Part shown: positions 1 through 6,365 of the stretch, piece after piece
Numbering within the stretch: position 1 is the stretch's first letter
Layout of the letters: each line of letters opens with the position of its first letter
Assembly (NCBI GenBank): GCA_003164255.1
Contig: PLST01000512.1
Coordinates: 5,277 to 15,927 of the forward strand
Direction of reading: 5' to 3'
DNA: 10,651 nt
Source of the DNA: Acidobacteriaceae bacterium
GTDB taxonomy: Bacteria > Acidobacteriota > Terriglobia > Terriglobales > Acidobacteriaceae
The notes under the pieces: model-generated
What the model saw: the letters and a program-made list of their open reading frames with translations, nothing else
What the model was told of the DNA's origin: nothing
Databases searched by the model: none
Translations under genes and position numbers: made by a program

Positions 1-903
1 TTTCTGGCGGTGGCGGAGGAGCGTAGTTTTTCGCGAGCAGCAGTGCGGCTGCATCGTACGCAGCCGGCCGTGAGCCAGGTGATTCGCAAGCTGGAAGAGT
101 CGGTGGGCGAGACACTGTTCGATCGCGCGGCGCGGGACGGGTCATTGACCGCGGCGGGGGTGTTGTTGCGCGACTACGCACAGCGGCTGCTGGCGCTCAG
201 GCGCGAGGCCTCAAGCGCGCTGGGCGAGCTAAAGAACCTGGAGCGCGGGCACCTGCAACTGGCGGCCAACGAGTACACGTGCATGTACCTGCTGCCGGCG
301 ATCGATCAATTCCGGCGCGCGTTTCCGCACGTGAACGTGACGGTGAACCGGATGCTGGCCTCGCGGATTCCCGAAGAGCTGAGCCTGCGCACGTTTGAAC
401 TGGGCGTGGTGTCGTTTCGGCCTGACCCGGCCCAGTTCCGAACGATTGCCGTGTACGCTGACAGCCTGGCGCTGATTGTGGGACCGGAGCATCCGCTGGC
501 GAAGGTGGAGCGGGTGTCGATTACCGACCTGGGCAGCGAGCTGTTTGTGGCCCACAACGTGACTTCGCCGCTGCGCCGCAAAGTGATTGAGGCCTTTCAG
601 CGTTACCGGACGCCGCTGAACATGGGCATTGAACTGCCGACCATCGAAGCCATCAAGCGTTTTGTGGCGATGGGCAACGGGGTAGCGCTGGTTCCGCATC
701 TTACTGTAGGACGCGAGTTGGAAAGTGGGGACCTAGTGAGGGTTTTTGTAGACGAGCTGGAGATTCGCCGCGTTCTGCGGCTGATTCACCGGCGCCAGGC
801 AACTCTTTCCTATGCAGGCAAGGCATTTCTGGGCACCCTGAAGGCAATGGCTCGTACCCAGGGGCCACCGTTCTACTTTCATGTGGAGCGGGCCGGGGCG
901 TAG
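1..903 (+). CDS. LysR-family transcriptional regulator, 5' end cut by window
   Basis: DNA-binding regulator of the LysR family. The frame is open from base 1 (F-L-A-V-A-E-E-R-S-F), so the window lacks only about the first ten residues of the usual M-x-L-x-x-L-x-x-F start; the GTG at 10 is an internal codon, not the start. The winged helix-turn-helix is clear: SFSRAAVRLHRTQPAVSQ followed by IRKLEESVGETLFDR. A linker helix follows to about visible residue 80, then a substrate-binding-like effector domain, with the typical late segment around IEAIKRFVAMGNGVALVP. About 300 codons are visible, which fits the family's normal length. LysR proteins usually bind T-N11-A palindromes and respond to a small co-inducer. 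The target here is unknown, because the divergent neighbour that would normally reveal it lies outside the window. No hairpin terminator was seen after the TAG stop. The family assignment is secure; the specificity cannot be read. Confidence 0.93.
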   Translation, partial: FLAVAEERSFSRAAVRLHRTQPAVSQVIRKLEESVGETLFDRAARDGSLTAAGVLLRDYAQRLLALRREASSALGELKNLERGHLQLAANEYTCMYLLPAIDQFRRAFPHVNVTVNRMLASRIPEELSLRTFELGVVSFRPDPAQFRTIAVYADSLALIVGPEHPLAKVERVSITDLGSELFVAHNVTSPLRRKVIEAFQRYRTPLNMGIELPTIEAIKRFVAMGNGVALVPHLTVGRELESGDLVRVFVDELEIRRVLRLIHRRQATLSYAGKAFLGTLKAMARTQGPPFYFHVERAGA

Positions 904-971
904 AAAACTCGGCGACGGCGCCCGGAGGTTCGAAAACAGCCTGGCAAGTTGGTTCGATTTCGTAGGAGGTC

Positions 972-1000
972 TTGTCCCCACATCAGACAGGATCAATACT
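972..1000 (+). promoter_or_regulatory. Possible sigma-70-type promoter before the small CxxC gene
   Basis: TTGTCC at 972-977 (4 of 6 matches to TTGACA) and AATACT at 995-1000 (4 of 6 to TATAAT) are separated by 17 bases. Transcription would start near 1007, about 25 bases before the GTG at 1031. It is a pattern match only, and chance matches of this quality are common. Confidence 0.25.
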
Positions 1001-1030
1001 CTGCCCTTCCCCGGGGAAAGTGAGGTTGTC

Positions 1031-1222
1031 GTGGTATGCCGAAGGTGCATGTCAGAAGATATTCGTCGCTCTCATTTGCGTCCGATTGATTTACTGGTAC
1101 TGCCGTTTCTCTTTGTGCCGGTGCGCTGCCGTAACTGCATGCTGCGCTCGTACCGGCATATTGTCCTGCTCCTGCTTGGACAAAAGAGGCTCGATCGCGG
1201 ACTCGACGCGTCACAAAACTAA
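1031..1222 (+). CDS. Small two-CxxC (zinc-ribbon-like) protein with hydrophobic stretches
   Basis: A 63-codon reading frame that I think is real although short. From the GTG at 1031 it gives VVCRRCMSEDIRRS, a hydrophobic run (LLVLPFLFVP), then VRCRNCMLRSYR and a second hydrophobic run (IVLLLL). A CxxC pair, about 24 residues including an apolar segment, and a second CRNC pair followed by a basic/aromatic tail resemble small zinc-ribbon proteins I recall from Acidobacteriota (pattern C-P-x-C-x-S-x-D-I-R then R-C-R-x-C-x-x-R-F/Y). That comparison is from memory. The frame stays open further upstream to an ATG at 881 inside the LysR gene, but that extension looks unlike protein. GTG at 1031 is preferred because AGTGAGG lies about five bases before it and the CxxC comes immediately after. 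The four cysteines suggest metal binding; the function is unknown. Confidence 0.5.
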   Translation: MVCRRCMSEDIRRSHLRPIDLLVLPFLFVPVRCRNCMLRSYRHIVLLLLGQKRLDRGLDASQN

Positions 1223-1528
1223 CTGAACAAAGGATGTTTTCCGGTTGAACGACTTTTTGGGCGCACCTGTTGGGTGGTCCAGCTTCAAATTCCCATAAAT
1301 GCCATAAGGTTTTTGGCCTGCCCAATTCCTGTCAGGGTTGGGAGGGGCGAAAAACTGTGTCTCGAACTGTCCTTCTGCCACAGTTGGGTAGATCATCGCG
1401 TGCGCCGCGATAAACAGATGCGGGCAGAGCTTGATTTGCCGAGTCCTCTGACGGACCGAGCCCGTCTGAGACTCGGGAGCATTCGGGGACTGTGGAACAT
1501 TCGGGCTAAATAGGCCGATGGTGGCGGG
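1211..1528 (-). pseudogene. Possible gene remnant: minus-strand open frame with protein-like composition
   Basis: The minus-strand frame is open from just after a TAG (plus-strand 1529-1531) to a TGA at 1211-1213, about 105 codons. Most of it reads like genuine protein: QIKLCPHLFIAAHAMIYPTV, then EGQFETQFFAPPNPDRNWAG, then a G-x-Y-G-N-L-K-L-D-H-P segment. The only ATG in frame is at 1396, in the middle of this stretch, which would give 61 residues. No good Shine-Dalgarno precedes it. Third codon positions are visibly less GC-rich than in the surrounding genes. I read this as either a decayed 3' fragment of a former gene or a short unrecognised gene. I do not recognise the family. Its 3' end overlaps the tail of the CxxC gene by 12 bases. 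Confidence 0.25.
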
Positions 1529-1608
1529 CTATTCTGGTGGACCTCCAGTTGGCTCGTAAGCCACATCGGAAAACGCTGATTCTTCCACAGAAGTCTCTAT
1601 CCCCAACT

Positions 1609-1629
1609 GCCTGTTGCCTGTTTCCTGCC
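1609..1629. repeat. Short heptamer tandem repeat GCCTGTT
   Basis: GCCTGTT, GCCTGTT and a degenerate TCCTGCC lie head to tail with a period of 7. On the other strand the unit is AACAGGC. It is the shortest and least certain of three small tandem repeats in the non-coding parts of this window. Confidence 0.45.
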
Positions 1630-1724
1630 CTTGAAGTCTCGGACCTGCGCGCGGTTTGAGGTAAAAACGCCGGATCGGGTTCACTAACGTCTATAGACTC
1701 AGAAGATTCCGAAGCTGGGGTTCC

Positions 1725-1745
1725 TGCCCTGACCCGGTCAGGGCA
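1725..1745. promoter_or_regulatory. Perfect 9-bp inverted repeat, candidate operator
   Basis: TGCCCTGAC and GTCAGGGCA are exact reverse complements separated by CCG. A -10-like TACAAT follows at 1748-1753, so the palindrome lies where the -35 element would be, and no good -35 hexamer is present. That arrangement suits a regulator-binding site, repressor or activator, for the beta-barrel gene about 100 bases downstream. It could also act as a hairpin in RNA coming from upstream, but the T run after it is only three bases long, which argues against a terminator. Confidence 0.45.
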
Positions 1746-1846
1746 TTTACAATACCGAGAGCGGGGCCCGGATCCAACCGGCGCGCCGGAATCGACTAAG
1801 CTCGTTGCCAGCCGGACGGTTGTGCAGTCGTGAGGTTCAGGACCGA

Positions 1847-2452
1847 ATGAAGAAGATCGCCTTAATAGCAATTCTGCTGGCCGTAGGTGTGGCCGCAGGC
1901 CGCGCTCAGGAAAGCCGCCAGGACATCAGCCTCAGTGGAACGGGCATTATCGAACCGTTCATGGCTTCGTCCACCGATGTTCAGGTAAGCGCGAACCGCG
2001 CTTTCGGCGGGTTAGCGAGCTACCGTTTCATGATGACCCCCACCAGCGCCCTCGAGGCGAACTACCAGATGACGTACGAGAACAGCATTCATTACGTGAT
2101 CAGCAATACCAACCATTATTTGGTGAACACACGCACCCAGGAAATCTCGGGCGCCTTCGTCAAGTCGTTCGTGTACAAAAACTTGAATCCGTTTGTCGAG
2201 GCGGGGCCGGCGGCTTTGATTTTTCTGCCGATCCGGAATTCGGGCACGACTTCGCTCGACGTGAAGCAGCAAACCGAGGTGGGCGGCCTGTACGGAGCTG
2301 GATTCGCGTATGAAATCAGCCCGAGCTTCGACATCCGGGCCGAATACCGCGCCTGGGTGGTGAAGGTGCCGACCTTTGCAGATACGCAGCTGACCACGAA
2401 CCGCTGGTACAACATCAGCAACCCGGTGATTGGCGTGGCTTACCACTTCTAA
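1847..2452 (+). CDS. Outer-membrane beta-barrel protein (small porin/OmpA-barrel type)
   Basis: Exported protein of 201 residues, probably a small barrel in the outer membrane. The N-terminus is a classic signal peptide (MKKIALIAILLAVGVAAGRA, cleavage likely before QES). The rest alternates polar and apolar residues as in amphipathic strands, for example FGGLASYRFMMTP, ALEANYQMTY, FDIRAEYRAWVV, and ends in NPVIGVAYHF. The terminal phenylalanine with alternating aromatics is the usual BAM-recognised last strand. ATG 1847 is chosen because the signal peptide begins there and AGG lies five bases upstream; an in-frame TTG at 1805 would add 14 residues before the signal and is unlikely. Transcription probably starts after the TACAAT at 1748. 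The gene is followed by TTAGG repeats and a strong hairpin. The substrate or binding role is unknown; a structural or adhesion role is equally possible. Confidence 0.82.
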   Translation: MKKIALIAILLAVGVAAGRAQESRQDISLSGTGIIEPFMASSTDVQVSANRAFGGLASYRFMMTPTSALEANYQMTYENSIHYVISNTNHYLVNTRTQEISGAFVKSFVYKNLNPFVEAGPAALIFLPIRNSGTTSLDVKQQTEVGGLYGAGFAYEISPSFDIRAEYRAWVVKVPTFADTQLTTNRWYNISNPVIGVAYHF

Positions 2453-2459
2453 AAAGCAG

Positions 2460-2488
2460 GGATTAGGGAACATGGATTAGGGATTAGG
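2460..2488. repeat. Heptamer tandem repeat GGATTAG after the OMP gene
   Basis: Four units with a period of 7: GGATTAG (2460-2466), a degenerate GGAACAT, then GGATTAG twice (2474-2487). It starts eight bases after the OMP stop and abuts the left arm of the terminator hairpin. The first 13 bases at 2456-2468 (GCAGGGATTAGGG) recur exactly at 6339-6351. Confidence 0.75.
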
Positions 2489-2520
2489 AAAACAGGACGG
2501 GCTTTGGCCCGTCCTGTTTT
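2489..2520. terminator. Perfect 14-bp bidirectional hairpin terminator
   Basis: AAAACAGGACGGGC (2489-2502), loop TTTG, and GCCCGTCCTGTTTT (2507-2520) pair perfectly. The stem has a GC-rich core and A/T ends, so a U tract is present in transcripts from either strand. It lies between the convergent OMP gene and the pheA operon and should end both. Confidence 0.9.
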
Positions 2521-2556
2521 GCGTTTTGGGAGAAGTGAGCGGGAGGGCGCCGGGCG

Positions 2557-3432
2557 TTAGCGGACGGCTTCGCGGTAGCGGCCCAGCTCCTTGACGAGAT
2601 CGCAATGGCGGGCCAGGGCCTCAAGGGCCTGCGAGCCCTCAGCCGAGGACTGAATCTGGCAGTCGACGTAGAAGATGTACTCCCATGGCTTGCCGTGGAC
2701 GGGGCGGGACTCGATCTTGGTGAGGTTGGTGCCGAGGGCGGCGAGCTCGTTAAGCGCGGCGACGAGCGAGCCGGGACGGTTCTGCACGGAGAATGCGATG
2801 CTGATTTTGTTGGCTGCCGGGTCCGCCTGGGCGTCGGCCGCGCGGCGGACAAGAAAGAATCGGGTGTAGTTTTCAGGGTTGTCTTCAATGCCGGCCTCGA
2901 GAACTTCAGCGCCGTAGTACTCGGCCGCGGCCCGGCTGGCGATGGCGGCGAGAGAGCGGTCGCGCTGCTCGACCAGCTGCTTGACGCTGCCCGCCGTGTC
3001 GTAAAAAGCGAGGGCTTTCATGCCGGGGTGCCCGGCGAGAAAGCGGCGGCACTGCGCCAACGCGACAGGGTGCGAATAGACGCGATCAACGTCAGCTATG
3101 GTAACGCCTGGATTGGCGATGAGGTTATGGCGGATGCGCAGCAGCGTCTCCTGCTCGACCTTGACGTCGTTGGTCAGCAGCAGATCAAAGTGCTCAGAGA
3201 CAGAACCGGCGAGGCTGTTTTCAATGGGAATGGCCGCCGCGTCTGCCTTGCCTGAGGCGAGGGTGGCAAAAACCTCGGCCGAGAGGGGACAGGGGACGAT
3301 GGTTGCGCCGGGGACGAGCTTGAGAGCCGCCTCGTGGCTGAAGGAGCCGGGTTCGCCCTGGATTGCGATCTTCATGCGCTTGCTTTCGCTTTCGGAAATG
3401 GGGTGTTCAACGGCCGCTCCCTTCCGCACCAT
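2557..3432 (-). CDS. pheA: Prephenate dehydratase with C-terminal ACT domain
   Basis: Converts prephenate to phenylpyruvate (loss of water and CO2), the committed step to phenylalanine, in the cytoplasm. Counting from MKIAIQ as residue 1, the catalytic domain (about 1-180) shows GEPGSFSHEAA, PIENSLAGSV (50-59), YSHPVALAQC (100-109), DTAGS (126-130) and the hallmark NYTRFF (169-174, TRF 171-173). The regulatory ACT domain (about 190-270) shows NRPGSLVAAL and the phenylalanine-binding ESRP (222-225). There is no chorismate mutase domain, so this is the monofunctional form. The start is ambiguous. ATG 3432 gives 291 residues, has GAGGG 12 bases before it and lies 15 bases after the upstream gene's stop. 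ATG 3375 gives 272 residues and matches the family N-terminus, but has a poor ribosome site. Last gene of the minus-strand run; feedback inhibition by Phe is expected from the ACT motifs. Confidence 0.95.
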   Translation of the reverse strand: MVRKGAAVEHPISESESKRMKIAIQGEPGSFSHEAALKLVPGATIVPCPLSAEVFATLASGKADAAAIPIENSLAGSVSEHFDLLLTNDVKVEQETLLRIRHNLIANPGVTIADVDRVYSHPVALAQCRRFLAGHPGMKALAFYDTAGSVKQLVEQRDRSLAAIASRAAAEYYGAEVLEAGIEDNPENYTRFFLVRRAADAQADPAANKISIAFSVQNRPGSLVAALNELAALGTNLTKIESRPVHGKPWEYIFYVDCQIQSSAEGSQALEALARHCDLVKELGRYREAVR

Positions 3433-3447
3433 ACCATACGCCCACCC

Positions 3448-4242
3448 TCAATTCGCCGGAATGGGCGGAGCCTCGGTTCGAGCGGTGTCGGCCTGAACCT
3501 GCAAGAGGATGGGTCCGAGCAACTCGCTCTGGTTCTCTTGCAGCCGGACAGAGACTTGCACCAGGGTCGGCTCTCTTCCATACAGCAAGGCAACGCCGCG
3601 AATCGGCTGGGCGTTTGCAACGAGCCGCGACTGGGTACCAAGTCCCTGGGTGTTCGCAGGCGTTTCAAAGGCTACAAAGTTCGTGCGCACGGCATAAAGT
3701 GTATCCGAAGGGAATGGGCCGAAGACGTACGGTACCTCTGGATCAGGCCCTTCGGCTATCACCGACTGCGCCCAGCGCTTGTAAGCAGGAAAGATGCGCG
3801 CCGCAATGCGCGCCACTTCAAACCTGCCTGACGTGTCGCCATAGGAAACTGAAGCCTGAATGACGTCGCCTGTGAAGCCATTGCCGTCTGCCGAGAACAA
3901 CTCGCTGTTCTTGATCGGATTGGGGCTGACGAAAAGACTGCTGCCGCCGGAACCGTAGATGGAAAAACAGTGCCAGCCGCGCGGAGCCAGCACGCCGAAA
4001 CCCTCTTTGGCTTGATAGTAGGCCAGTTTTTGAGCTGCTTCGGCGGGTACGGAGATTACCTTGCTTTCTCCCCTGGGCGGATCGATCAACCCCACCTGCC
4101 CAACGGAGCGGCAGCCGACAAAGTCAACACGCTGTGTGGGTGCTTTTGCAGCGGATTCGGAAGGCGCCGTCTGCGCAGACGCAGAGGACGCGGCAAGGAG
4201 AGACGCGGCTAGAAGTGCGTTACAGTATCGGCCAGCTAACAT
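3448..4242 (-). CDS. Exported protein of unknown function
   Basis: I do not recognise a named family. The 264-residue product begins with a signal peptide (about residues 1-23, ending in ASA before QTAPSES), followed by a short, low-complexity Ala/Ser/Pro linker. The main body starts near residue 38 (RVDFVGCRSVGQVG) and is a globular, probably periplasmic domain containing GFGVLAPRGWHCFSIYGSGG and SSLFVSPNPI. Two cysteines, in VGC and WHC, could form a disulfide. There is no lipobox and no further membrane segment. The start is supported by GGGGGA about eight bases before the ATG. It lies 46 bases after the prenyltransferase stop and 15 bases before the pheA start, so it is probably co-transcribed with both. 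Context alone does not show a biochemical link to quinone or phenylalanine synthesis. Confidence 0.75.
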   Translation of the reverse strand: MLAGRYCNALLAASLLAASSASAQTAPSESAAKAPTQRVDFVGCRSVGQVGLIDPPRGESKVISVPAEAAQKLAYYQAKEGFGVLAPRGWHCFSIYGSGGSSLFVSPNPIKNSELFSADGNGFTGDVIQASVSYGDTSGRFEVARIAARIFPAYKRWAQSVIAEGPDPEVPYVFGPFPSDTLYAVRTNFVAFETPANTQGLGTQSRLVANAQPIRGVALLYGREPTLVQVSVRLQENQSELLGPILLQVQADTARTEAPPIPAN

Positions 4243-4288
4243 TCGAAGTCCCCCAAGGGGCGAACGATCCAGATCCGGCTAACAAGCG

Positions 4289-5155
4289 CTAAGTGCGTTC
4301 CCAGAGATCGGCGGCGACGAAAGCAAAGAAGACGGTGGCGATGACGCCGTTCATGGTGAAGAAGGCGGCGTTGAGGCGGCGCAGGTCACGCGGTGAAACG
4401 ATGGAATGCTCGTAGGCGAGCAGCGCTGCCACTGCGCCGATGCCGACCCAGCCCAGGGCCGCGAAATGAAAGAGCAGGCCGAACCAGACCAGCAGGCCGA
4501 GCATGGCAAGGTGCATGAGACGCGCGGCCCAGAAAGCCCCGGCGATGCCGATGGCGCGAGGCAGGCTGTGGAGGCCGGCGGCGCGGTCGTGCTCGTAGTC
4601 CTGGCAGGCGTAGAGGACGTCGAATCCGCCGGCCCAGAGCGTGACGGCGGCGGTGAGCACGATGATGCGCGCGTCGAGCGAGCCGCGCACGGCGATCCAT
4701 GCGGCGGAAGGAGCAAGGCCGAGCGCGAGACCGAGGACCAGATGCGACCAGCGAGTGATGCGCTTCATGTAGCTGTAGCTGAGCAGGACCGCGAGCACCA
4801 GCGGAGAAAGATAGAGGGTAAGGCGGTTGAGCTGGGACGAGGCGGCAACGAAGATGAGCGCCATGAGGAGCGTGAAGCCGAGAACGAACTGGCGCGAAAG
4901 CAGTCCGGCGGGAATAGCGCGGTTGCTGGTGCGGGGATTGGCGGCGTCGAGATCGGCATCGGCCCAGCGATTGAAGGCCATGGCGCAGGAGCGCGCGGCG
5001 ACCATTGCAACCAGAATCCAGACGACGGTGCGCCAGGCGGGAAGGCCGTTGGCTGCCAGCAGCACCGCCGTCAGTGCAAAGGGCAGCGCGAAGATGGAGT
5101 GCTCCCACTTGATCATCTCAAGCGTGGTGCGAATTTTTGCGAGGAGACCGGGCAT
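4289..5155 (-). CDS. UbiA-family polyprenyltransferase, probably menaquinone-pathway (MqnP-like)
   Basis: Integral membrane prenyltransferase of 288 residues that joins a polyprenyl chain to an aromatic acid ring. Both Asp-rich metal/diphosphate motifs are intact: NRWADADLD (N62, D66, D70) followed by NPRTSNRAIPAG, and the second, DYEHD (D186, D190), in a YACQDYEHDRAAG segment. Apolar stretches between them fit the eight or nine helices of the family. The NRxxDxxxDxxNPRT form is typical of the UbiA-like group now assigned to the futalosine menaquinone pathway (MqnP); 4-hydroxybenzoate octaprenyltransferase (UbiA) is the alternative, less likely if the host is an acidobacterium. ATG 5155 is chosen although its ribosome site is weak. 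The frame is open a further 420 bases upstream, but that part is a shadow of the small membrane gene in another frame. No other men or mqn gene is in the window. Confidence 0.87.
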   Translation of the reverse strand: MPGLLAKIRTTLEMIKWEHSIFALPFALTAVLLAANGLPAWRTVVWILVAMVAARSCAMAFNRWADADLDAANPRTSNRAIPAGLLSRQFVLGFTLLMALIFVAASSQLNRLTLYLSPLVLAVLLSYSYMKRITRWSHLVLGLALGLAPSAAWIAVRGSLDARIIVLTAAVTLWAGGFDVLYACQDYEHDRAAGLHSLPRAIGIAGAFWAARLMHLAMLGLLVWFGLLFHFAALGWVGIGAVAALLAYEHSIVSPRDLRRLNAAFFTMNGVIATVFFAFVAADLWERT

Positions 5156-5228
5156 AGGTGATCTATCTACGAGTGTACTTGAGCAGGACTCCGGAATGAA
5201 GACGCGCGATTGGCGTTGCGGGGATGCC

Positions 5229-5585
5229 TCAATGCGCAAAACCCAACCACTCAGCGAAGGTGAGCAGGCCGCCGGCGACAAACAGGATGCCGAAGATGAG
5301 TTTGTTGTGGCGGGCGAGCCAGTTGGGAAGATAAATGTCGAAGTTGGGGGCGGTCTCGGGCGTATAGCGGGCGGCCAGATCGCTGAGCGGGCAACGGCAG
5401 CGATTGAAGGCGAGCACGAGACACTCAAAGAAGACAATGATTGCAAAGACCGCAGCAAGCCTGAAGTTGTGCACGCTGCCTGCAACCGGAACGGCCAGGA
5501 TGCAGGCAACCAGGAAAAGCCAGACCACGGTGTGGAGAAGCTTGATGGCGACCACGACCCGGTCCTGCTGTGCAAAGAAATTCAT
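5229..5585 (-). CDS. Small three-helix inner-membrane protein, unknown function
   Basis: 118 residues with three probable membrane helices (about 11-35, 42-62 and 96-113). The loop between helices 2 and 3 carries the most distinctive part: FNRCRCPLSDLAARYT (CRC at 63-65), then NFDIYLPNWLARHNK. I recall small conserved membrane proteins with this NRxRCPLTDLAARYT...NFDIYLPxWLARxNK pattern from several phyla, but cannot attach a function or family number. The two closely spaced cysteines face the loop and could bind metal or be redox-active. No clear Shine-Dalgarno is visible before ATG 5585. It is the first gene of the minus-strand run, 73 bases upstream of the prenyltransferase, and diverges from the lyxose isomerase gene across an 84-base gap that must hold both promoters. 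Confidence 0.8.
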   Translation of the reverse strand: MNFFAQQDRVVVAIKLLHTVVWLFLVACILAVPVAGSVHNFRLAAVFAIIVFFECLVLAFNRCRCPLSDLAARYTPETAPNFDIYLPNWLARHNKLIFGILFVAGGLLTFAEWLGFAH

Positions 5586-5669
5586 GAGAAGAACCAGTCT
5601 ACCGCTGGCTCACGAGGCGCGGGCGTGGGTATATCTTGTTGTGGAATGGATTGAGAGAAGGCGTGCGTG

Positions 5670-6365
5670 ATGAAGAGATCGGAGATCAACCACTCAATCG
5701 GCGAGGCTGCCGCATTTTTTGCGGACAATCATTTTGTTCTGCCTCCGTACTCCGATTGGACTCCTGACGAGTGGCGGCGGCTGGGCAGCGAGGCCGAGGA
5801 GCTGCGCAGGCTCAAGCTGGGTTGGGACGTGACGGACTTTAACTCAGGAAAGTTCAGTGAGCTGGGGCTGACCTTGTTTACCCTGCGCAACGGGCCGCCG
5901 ACGGGACGCGGCAAGGTGTACGCGGAGAAGATCATGTTTGTCCGTGAGAACCAGGTCACGCCGTTTCACTACCACGTGCTCAAGACCGAGGACATTATCA
6001 ACCGCGGGGGCAAGGGCACGGGCAAGCTGGCGGTGCAGTTGTATAACTCCTCGCCTGAGGGCGGGCTGGCGGAGACGCCGCTGACGGTGACGTGCGACGG
6101 AATTCGGCGCAAGCTGGATGCCGGGGCAACGGTGATCCTGGGGCCGGGCGAGTCGATTACGCTGACGCCGTATCTTTACCACAAGTTCTGGGCGGTGGAG
6201 GGCGATGGGTTGATCGGCGAGGTTTCGTCAGTCAACGACGATGCAACGGACAACTACTTCCTCGATCCGCTGCCACGGTTTCCTGAGATCGAGGAAGATG
6301 AGGCGCCGGTCAGGCTGCTGTGCACGGAGATACAAGATGCAGGGATTAGGGGATTAGGGGACTAG
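5670..6365 (+). CDS. D-lyxose ketol-isomerase family protein (cupin fold)
   Basis: Predicted sugar isomerase interconverting D-lyxose and D-xylulose (the family also acts on D-mannose/D-fructose), cytoplasmic and divalent-metal dependent. The 231-residue length matches the family (about 225-230). The cupin metal site is complete: FHYHVLKTEDIINRG gives His100, His102 and Glu107, and YLYHKFW gives His171, numbering from ATG 5670. Other family-typical stretches are TPFHYH, GEVSSVNDDATDNYF and LPRFPEIEEDE. ATG 5670 is preferred over the GTG one codon upstream because AGAAGG lies about eight bases before it. The last codons (GIRGLGD and TAG stop) are encoded by the downstream octamer repeat, so the C-terminus is probably not native. 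No kinase, transporter or other pentose gene is next to it, so the physiological substrate is open. Confidence 0.88.
   Translation: MKRSEINHSIGEAAAFFADNHFVLPPYSDWTPDEWRRLGSEAEELRRLKLGWDVTDFNSGKFSELGLTLFTLRNGPPTGRGKVYAEKIMFVRENQVTPFHYHVLKTEDIINRGGKGTGKLAVQLYNSSPEGGLAETPLTVTCDGIRRKLDAGATVILGPGESITLTPYLYHKFWAVEGDGLIGEVSSVNDDATDNYFLDPLPRFPEIEEDEAPVRLLCTEIQDAGIRGLGD

Larger units (their letters stand above)
1529..1846. other. Non-coding stretch with repeat and palindromes upstream of the OMP gene
   Basis: No convincing gene on either strand. A minus-strand frame runs through it but its translation is rich in R, S and P without recognisable motifs. The stretch holds a heptamer repeat (1609-1629) and three palindromes (1689-1698, 1725-1745, 1778-1789), the last two close to the likely promoter of the beta-barrel gene. 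Confidence 0.5.

Noticed and set aside
881..1030. N-terminal extension of the CxxC gene back to ATG 881
   Set aside because: It would overlap the LysR 3' end, and the added 50 residues show no protein-like pattern, while the GTG at 1031 has its own ribosome site.
3334..3863. Two overlapping plus-strand open frames (165 and 166 codons) opposite the exported unknown gene
   Set aside because: Neither shows motifs or a ribosome site, and the minus strand has a signal peptide, a strong Shine-Dalgarno and operon spacing.
4406..5161. Long plus-strand open frame (251 codons) opposite the prenyltransferase
   Set aside because: Its translation is a charged, low-information string typical of the antisense of a GC-rich membrane protein gene; the minus strand carries intact UbiA motifs over the same bases.
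5156..5575. 140-codon N-terminal extension of the prenyltransferase frame
   Set aside because: The extension is rich in S and P with no homologous look and coincides with the small membrane gene in another frame; the UbiA N-terminus starts naturally at MPGLLAKIR.
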